From Chara braunii (Eukaryota; Streptophyta; Charophyceae; Charales; Characeae): a stretch of 22,029 bases of DNA. Both the position numbers and the translations under genes were made by a program. Below, piece after piece: positions 17,543-22,029 of this stretch. Positions within the stretch are counted from its first letter, which is position 1, and each line of letters begins with the position of its first letter. The notes beneath the pieces were generated by a model. It was given only the letters and a program-made list of their open reading frames with translations, was not told where the DNA came from and did no database searches. The stretch is taken from NCBI GenBank assembly GCA_003427395.1, contig BFEA01001054.1:162090-184118 (forward strand), in the 5' to 3' direction.

Positions 17543-20500
17543 ACTGCGATTTTTGCTGATTTTGATGCTTGTGTATGTTGCGATTTATTCCAAGATACGC
17601 CGATGTTCTTCTCCCTAGTGTACGTGCTCTCAATCTTGTCTCTTTGATAAATTTGATGCCTGTGTGTGTTGCGTTTCACTCCGGGATACCTCGGTGTGCT
17701 TTCCCCTAGTGTAGATGCTACCAATTTTGTCTCTTTGATGAATCTGATGCTTGTATGTGTTGCGCTTCATTCCGGGATACTTCAGAGTACTTTCCCCTAG
17801 TGTAGATGCTACCAATCTTGTCTTTTTGATGAATCTGATTCTTGTATGTGTTGCGCTTCATTCCGAGATGCTTCGGTGTGCTTTCCCCTAGTGTAGATGC
17901 CGCCAATCTTGTCTTTTTGATGAATTTGATGCTTGTGTGTGTTGCGCTCCACTCCGGGGTACTTCGGTGTGCTTTCCCCTAGCGCAGATGCTCCCAAACT
18001 TTTTTTTTTGATGAATTTGATGCTTGTGTGTGTTGTGCTCCACTCCGGGACACTTCGGTGTACTTGCTCCTAGTGTAGATGCTCTTAATCTTGTCTCTTT
18101 GATGAATCTGATGCTTGTGTATGTTGCGGTTCACTCCAAGATACCTCGGTGTACTTCCCCCTAGTGTAGATGCTCTCAATCTTGTTTCTATGATTAATCT
18201 GATGCTTGTATGTGTTGTGCTTCATTCCAGGATACTTCGGTGTACTTCCCCCTAGTGTCAATGCTACCAATCTTATTTTTTTGATGAATCTGATACTTGT
18301 GTGTATTGTGCTTCACTCCGGGATGCTTCGGTGTACTTCCCCCTATTGAAGATGCTCTCAATCTTGTCTCTTTGATGTGTCTAATGCTTGTATGTGTTGC
18401 GCTTCATTCTGGGATACTTCGGTGTACTTTCCCCTAGTGTTGATGCTCCCAATCTTGTCTCTTTGATGAATTTGATGCTTGTATGTGTTGCGCTTCATTC
18501 TGGGATACTTCGGAGTACGTTCCCCTAGTGTAGATGCTACCAATCCTGTCTTTTTGATGAATCTGATGCTTGTGTGTGTAGCGCTTCACTCTGGGATACT
18601 TCGGTGTACTTCCCCCAAATGTAGATGTTCCCAACCTTGTCTCTTTGATGAATCTCATGCTTGTATGTGTTGCGCTTCATTCCGGGATACTTCGGAATAT
18701 TTTCCCTTAGTGTAGATGCTACCAATCTTGTCTTTTTGATGAATTTGATGCTTGTATGTGTTGGGCTTCATTCCGGGATGCTTCGGTGTGCTTTCCCCTA
18801 GTGTAGATGCTGTCAATCTTGTGTCTTTGATGAATCTTATGCTTGTGTGTGTTGTGCTTCACTCCGGGATACTTCGGTGTACTTCCCCCTAGTGTAGATG
18901 CACTCAATCTTGTCTCTTTGATGAATCTGATGCTTGTATGTGTTGCGCTTCATTCCGGGATACTTCGGTGTACTTTCCTCTTGTGTAGATGCTACCAATC
19001 TTGTCGTTTTGATGAATCTTATGCTTGTGTGTGTTGCGCTTCACTCCAGGATGCTTCGGTGTACTTCCCCCTAGTGTATATGCTCTCAATCTTGTCTCTT
19101 TGATGAATCTGATGCTTGTATGTGTTGTGCTACTTCGTAGTACTTTCTCCTAGTGTAGATGCTACCAATCTTATCTTCTTGATGAATCTCATTCCTGTGT
19201 GTGTTGCGCTTCACTCCGGGATTTTTCTGTGTACTTCCCCCAGTGTAGATACTCTCAATCTTGTCTTTTTAATGAATCTGATGCTTGTGTGTGTTACACT
19301 TTACTCCGGGATACTTCGGTGTACTTTTCCCTAGTTTTTTTATGAATCTGATGCTCGTGTATGTTGTGCTTTACTCTGGGATACTTTGGTGTACTCTAGA
19401 TGCTCCCAATCTTGTCTTTTTGATGAATCTGATGCTTGTGTGTGTTGCGCTTCATTCCGGGATACTTCTGTGTACTTCCCTCTAATGAAGATGCTCTCAA
19501 TCTTGTCTTTTTGATGAATCAGATGCTTGTGTGTGTTGCGTTTCACTTCGGGATACTTCGGTGTACTTTCCCCTGGTGTAAACGCTCCCAAACTTGTTTT
19601 TTTGTTGATTTTTATGCTTGTGTATGTTGCGATTTATTCCGGGATACTTCGGCGTACTTCCCCCTAATATACATGCTCCAAAACTTGTCTTTTTGATGAA
19701 TCTGATGCTTGTGTGTGTTAAGCTTCACTCCGGGGTACTTCGGTGTACTTCCCCCTAGTGTAGATGCTCTAAATCTTCTCTTTTTGATGAATGTGATGCT
19801 TGTGTGTGTTGCGCTTCACTCCGAGATACTTCGGTGTACTTCCCGCTAGTGTTGACGCTCTCAATCTTGTTTTTTTGATGAATCTGATGCTTGTGTGTGT
19901 TGCGCTTCACTCGAGGATACTTCGGTGTACTTCCCCCTAGTGTAGACGCTCTCAATCTTGTCTTTTTGATGAATCTAGAATTTGATGTTTGTGTATGTTG
20001 AGCTTCATTCCGGGAAACTTCGGTGAACTTTCCCTTAGTGTAGATGCTACCAATCTTGTGTTTTTGATGAATTTGATGCTTGTGTGTGTTGCGCTTCATT
20101 CAGGAATACTTCGATGTACTCTCCCCTAGTGTAGATGCCCCCAATCTTGTCTTTTTGATTAATCTGATGCTTTTGTGTGTTGCGCTTCACTCCGGGATAC
20201 TTCGGTGTACTTTCCCTTAGTATAGATGCCCCCTATCATGTCTTTTTGATGAATCTGAAGGTTGTGTGTGTTGCGCTTCAGTCCGGGATACTTCGGTGTA
20301 CTTTCCCGTAGTGAAGATGCTTCCAAACTTGTTTTTTTGATGAATCTGATGCTTGTGTGTGTTGCACTTCATTCCGGGATGCTTCAATGTGCTTTCCCTT
20401 AATGTAGATGCTTCCAAACTTGTGCTTTTGATAAATCTGATGCATGTGTGTATTGCGCTTCATTCCGGGATACTTTCCCCTAGTTTAGATGCTCTCAAAC

Positions 20501-20693
20501 TTGTGTTTTTGCTGAATTTGATGCTTGTGTATGTTGCGATTCATTCCGGGATACTTCGGTGTACCTTCCTCTAGTATGGATGCTATCATTCTTGTGTTTT
20601 TGGTTGATCTTGATGCATGGGTGTGCTGTGAATTCACTGCGGGATACTTCGGTGAACTCCCCTCTGGCTAGGATGCTTTCAAGCCTTGTCATT
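17543..20693 (-). repeat. 91-bp tandem satellite array, right
   Basis: About 34 units, the reverse complement of the left array, with the same linked unit types. Several units carry indels (around 19130, 19335-19395 and 19975). The outermost units (about 20580-20693) are increasingly diverged, as expected at an array edge. A distinctive variant with 'gtatgttgcgatttattcc' occurs at the inner edge (about 17572) and again at about 19625, with a related one at about 20530. Confidence 0.95.
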
Positions 20694-20810
20694 TGGGTGA
20701 AAACTAGTGGGTAGGTGTGTGTGCCGCAGTTCCGATAACCCCGTTCAGTCCATCCTCACCCCTTGGTGTAACCGGTGACATATAAGTATGTCTGTGTATG
20801 TGTATGAGGG
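20694..20810. other. Junction between the two arrays
   Basis: About 115 bp of mixed sequence with TGTGTATGTG runs. It contains a faint, decayed trace of the 91-bp unit and no gene. Confidence 0.5.
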
Positions 20811-22029
20811 TTGCAGTCCCATCATAGCCAACCATCCCGACCCATCTTCCACCTCCACCACCTACACCCGTCCACCATAGCCGGCCTACCTCAACCCTTC
20901 TTTCACCTCCACCACCTACACCCGTCCACTATAGCCAACCATTCCAACCCATCTTCCACCTCCACCACCACACNCGTCCACCATAGCCAACCACCCNAGC
21001 CCATCTTCCCCCTTCACCACCTACACCCGTCCACCATAGCCGACCTACCTCAACCCTTCTTCCACCTNCACCANNTACACCTGTCCACCNTAGCCGNCCA
21101 CCTCAACCCACCTTCCACCTCCACCACCTCCACCCGTCCACCATAGCCGATAACCCCGACCCATCTTCTACCTCCGTCACNCACACCTGTCCACCATAGC
21201 NGATNNCCTCCCCAACCCATCTTCCACCTCCANCTCCTANGCCGTCCACCATAGCCGACCACCTCGACCCTTCCTCTATCACCCNCANCTGTGCACCATN
21301 GCCAACCACCCCAACCCNTCTTCCACCTCCACCACCTATACCCGTCCACCATAGCCGACCTACCTCAACCCTTCTTCTTNCTCCATCACCTACANCCGTC
21401 CACCATAGCTGGCCACCTCGACCCTTCTTCTTCCTCCATCACCCACACCCGTCCATCATAGCCAACCACCCCAACCCATCTTCCGCCTCCATCACCTACA
21501 CCCGTCCACCATAGTCGACCACCCCCAATCCGTCTTCCACTTCCACCACCTACACCCGTCCTCCATAGCCGACCTACCTCAACCCTTCTTCTTCCTCCAT
21601 CACCTGCACCGTCCACCATAGCCGGCCACCTCAACCCGTTTTCCACCTTCATCACCTACACCCGTCCACCATAGCCGGCCACCTTTACCCGTCTTCCACC
21701 TCCATCACCCACACCCGTCCACCATAGCTGGCCACCCCAACCCGTCTTCCACCTCCATCACCTACACCCGTCCACCATAGCCGGCTACCTCAACCCTTCT
21801 TCCTCCTCTATCACCTACACCCGTCCACCATAACCAACCACCCCAACCCTTCTTCTTCCTCCATCACCCACACCCGTCCACCATAGCCAACCGCCTCAAC
21901 CCATCTTCCACCTCCACCACCTACACCCGTCCATCATAGCCGGCCACCCCAACCCTCTTCAGCCTCCGTCCCCTACACCCGTCCACCATAGCCAACCACC
22001 CCAACCCTTCTTCTTCCTCCACTACCCAC
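20811..22029. repeat. 54-bp C-rich tandem array
   Basis: About 22 units of 54 bp with the core 'cacccgtccaccatagccg' followed by 'cctcaacccttcttccacct' and 'ccaccaccta'. The array runs off the window. The + strand is almost devoid of G and the minus strand carries repeated GGTGG and GGAGG blocks. N calls are scattered. Open frames within it follow from the 54-bp period (18 codons) and are not credible genes. Confidence 0.95.

Larger units (their letters stand above)
14697..20693. repeat. Right arm of the large inverted repeat
   Basis: The reverse complement of the left arm in the same order, from the LTR start at 14697 through PBS, leader, TTC tract and 91-bp array. Register is maintained into the satellite array, with small indels shifting it by about 140 bp toward the outer end. 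Flanking sequence on the inner side (14696 and below) has no counterpart next to the left LTR, so the inner break is sharp. Confidence 0.93.

Noticed and set aside
1-20693. Foldback or TIR-type DNA transposon explaining the inverted arms
   Set aside because: Arms with tandem repeats resemble foldback elements, but the inner ends are LTRs with a PBS (and a PPT on the left), and no transposase is seen. Two opposed LTR-element copies explain it better.
20811-22029. CRISPR array or coding repeat protein
   Set aside because: There are no unique spacers; units are contiguous 54-bp degenerate repeats in eukaryotic DNA. The open frames follow from a period divisible by three and contain ambiguous bases.

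Overview
This is eukaryotic, repeat-dominated DNA, most likely from a streptophyte (a plant or charophyte green alga). The indications are a degenerate Ty3/gypsy-type pol, LTR, PBS and PPT signals, long satellite arrays, a probable spliceosomal intron, and nonsense changes of the kind expected from cytosine methylation. The style of the pol fragments recalls retroelements I associate with charophytes such as Chara. That is an impression; a fungal origin is not excluded. I see no intact conventional gene, no rRNA or tRNA, and nothing prokaryotic.

Layout. The window is a large inverted repeat. The left arm (1-5258) and right arm (14697-about 20690) match as reverse complements in nearly constant register (paired coordinates sum to about 19955), at roughly 92-94% identity in the stretches I compared by eye. 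From the inner end outward, each arm holds: (a) a ~0.95-kb LTR starting TG and ending CA, with a perfect hairpin at its very start, an internal 51-bp minisatellite and AATAAA near its end; (b) a TGGCGCC primer-binding-type site; (c) a ~2-kb leader with broken reading frames and a conserved hairpin; (d) a GAA/TTC tract; (e) a large tandem array of 91-bp units (about 26 units on the left, cut by the window edge, and about 34 on the right). On the right the array is followed by a separate C-rich 54-bp array (20811-22029).

The spacer (5259-14696) is mostly minus-strand retroelement debris. It holds the end of RT, RNase H, zinc finger, integrase core and GPY/F tail (12460 to 10032). About 50 bp downstream comes an accessory reading frame (9981-9031) with a SUMO-interaction-type motif, a basic NLS-like stretch and a coiled-coil-like end. 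More coding-like remnants follow (8990-8270, 7520-7251, 6965-6572, 5838-5464), interleaved with 38-bp, 24-bp and looser repeats. The series ends in a polypurine tract directly abutting the left LTR. Thus the left LTR reads as the 3' LTR of the spacer element and, because a PBS and leader follow it, also as the 5' LTR of the next copy to the left.

The remainder (12460-14432) is non-coding or unrecognised, with ambiguous bases and a 172-bp tandem duplication. Just before the right LTR is a possible two-exon gene fragment with a 59-bp phase-0 intron (14433-14722), whose second exon runs into the LTR. Nothing here appears to encode a working protein. The main interest is the combination of a post-pol accessory frame, satellite arrays carried inside retroelement leaders, and an inverted arrangement of two LTRs firing in opposite directions.
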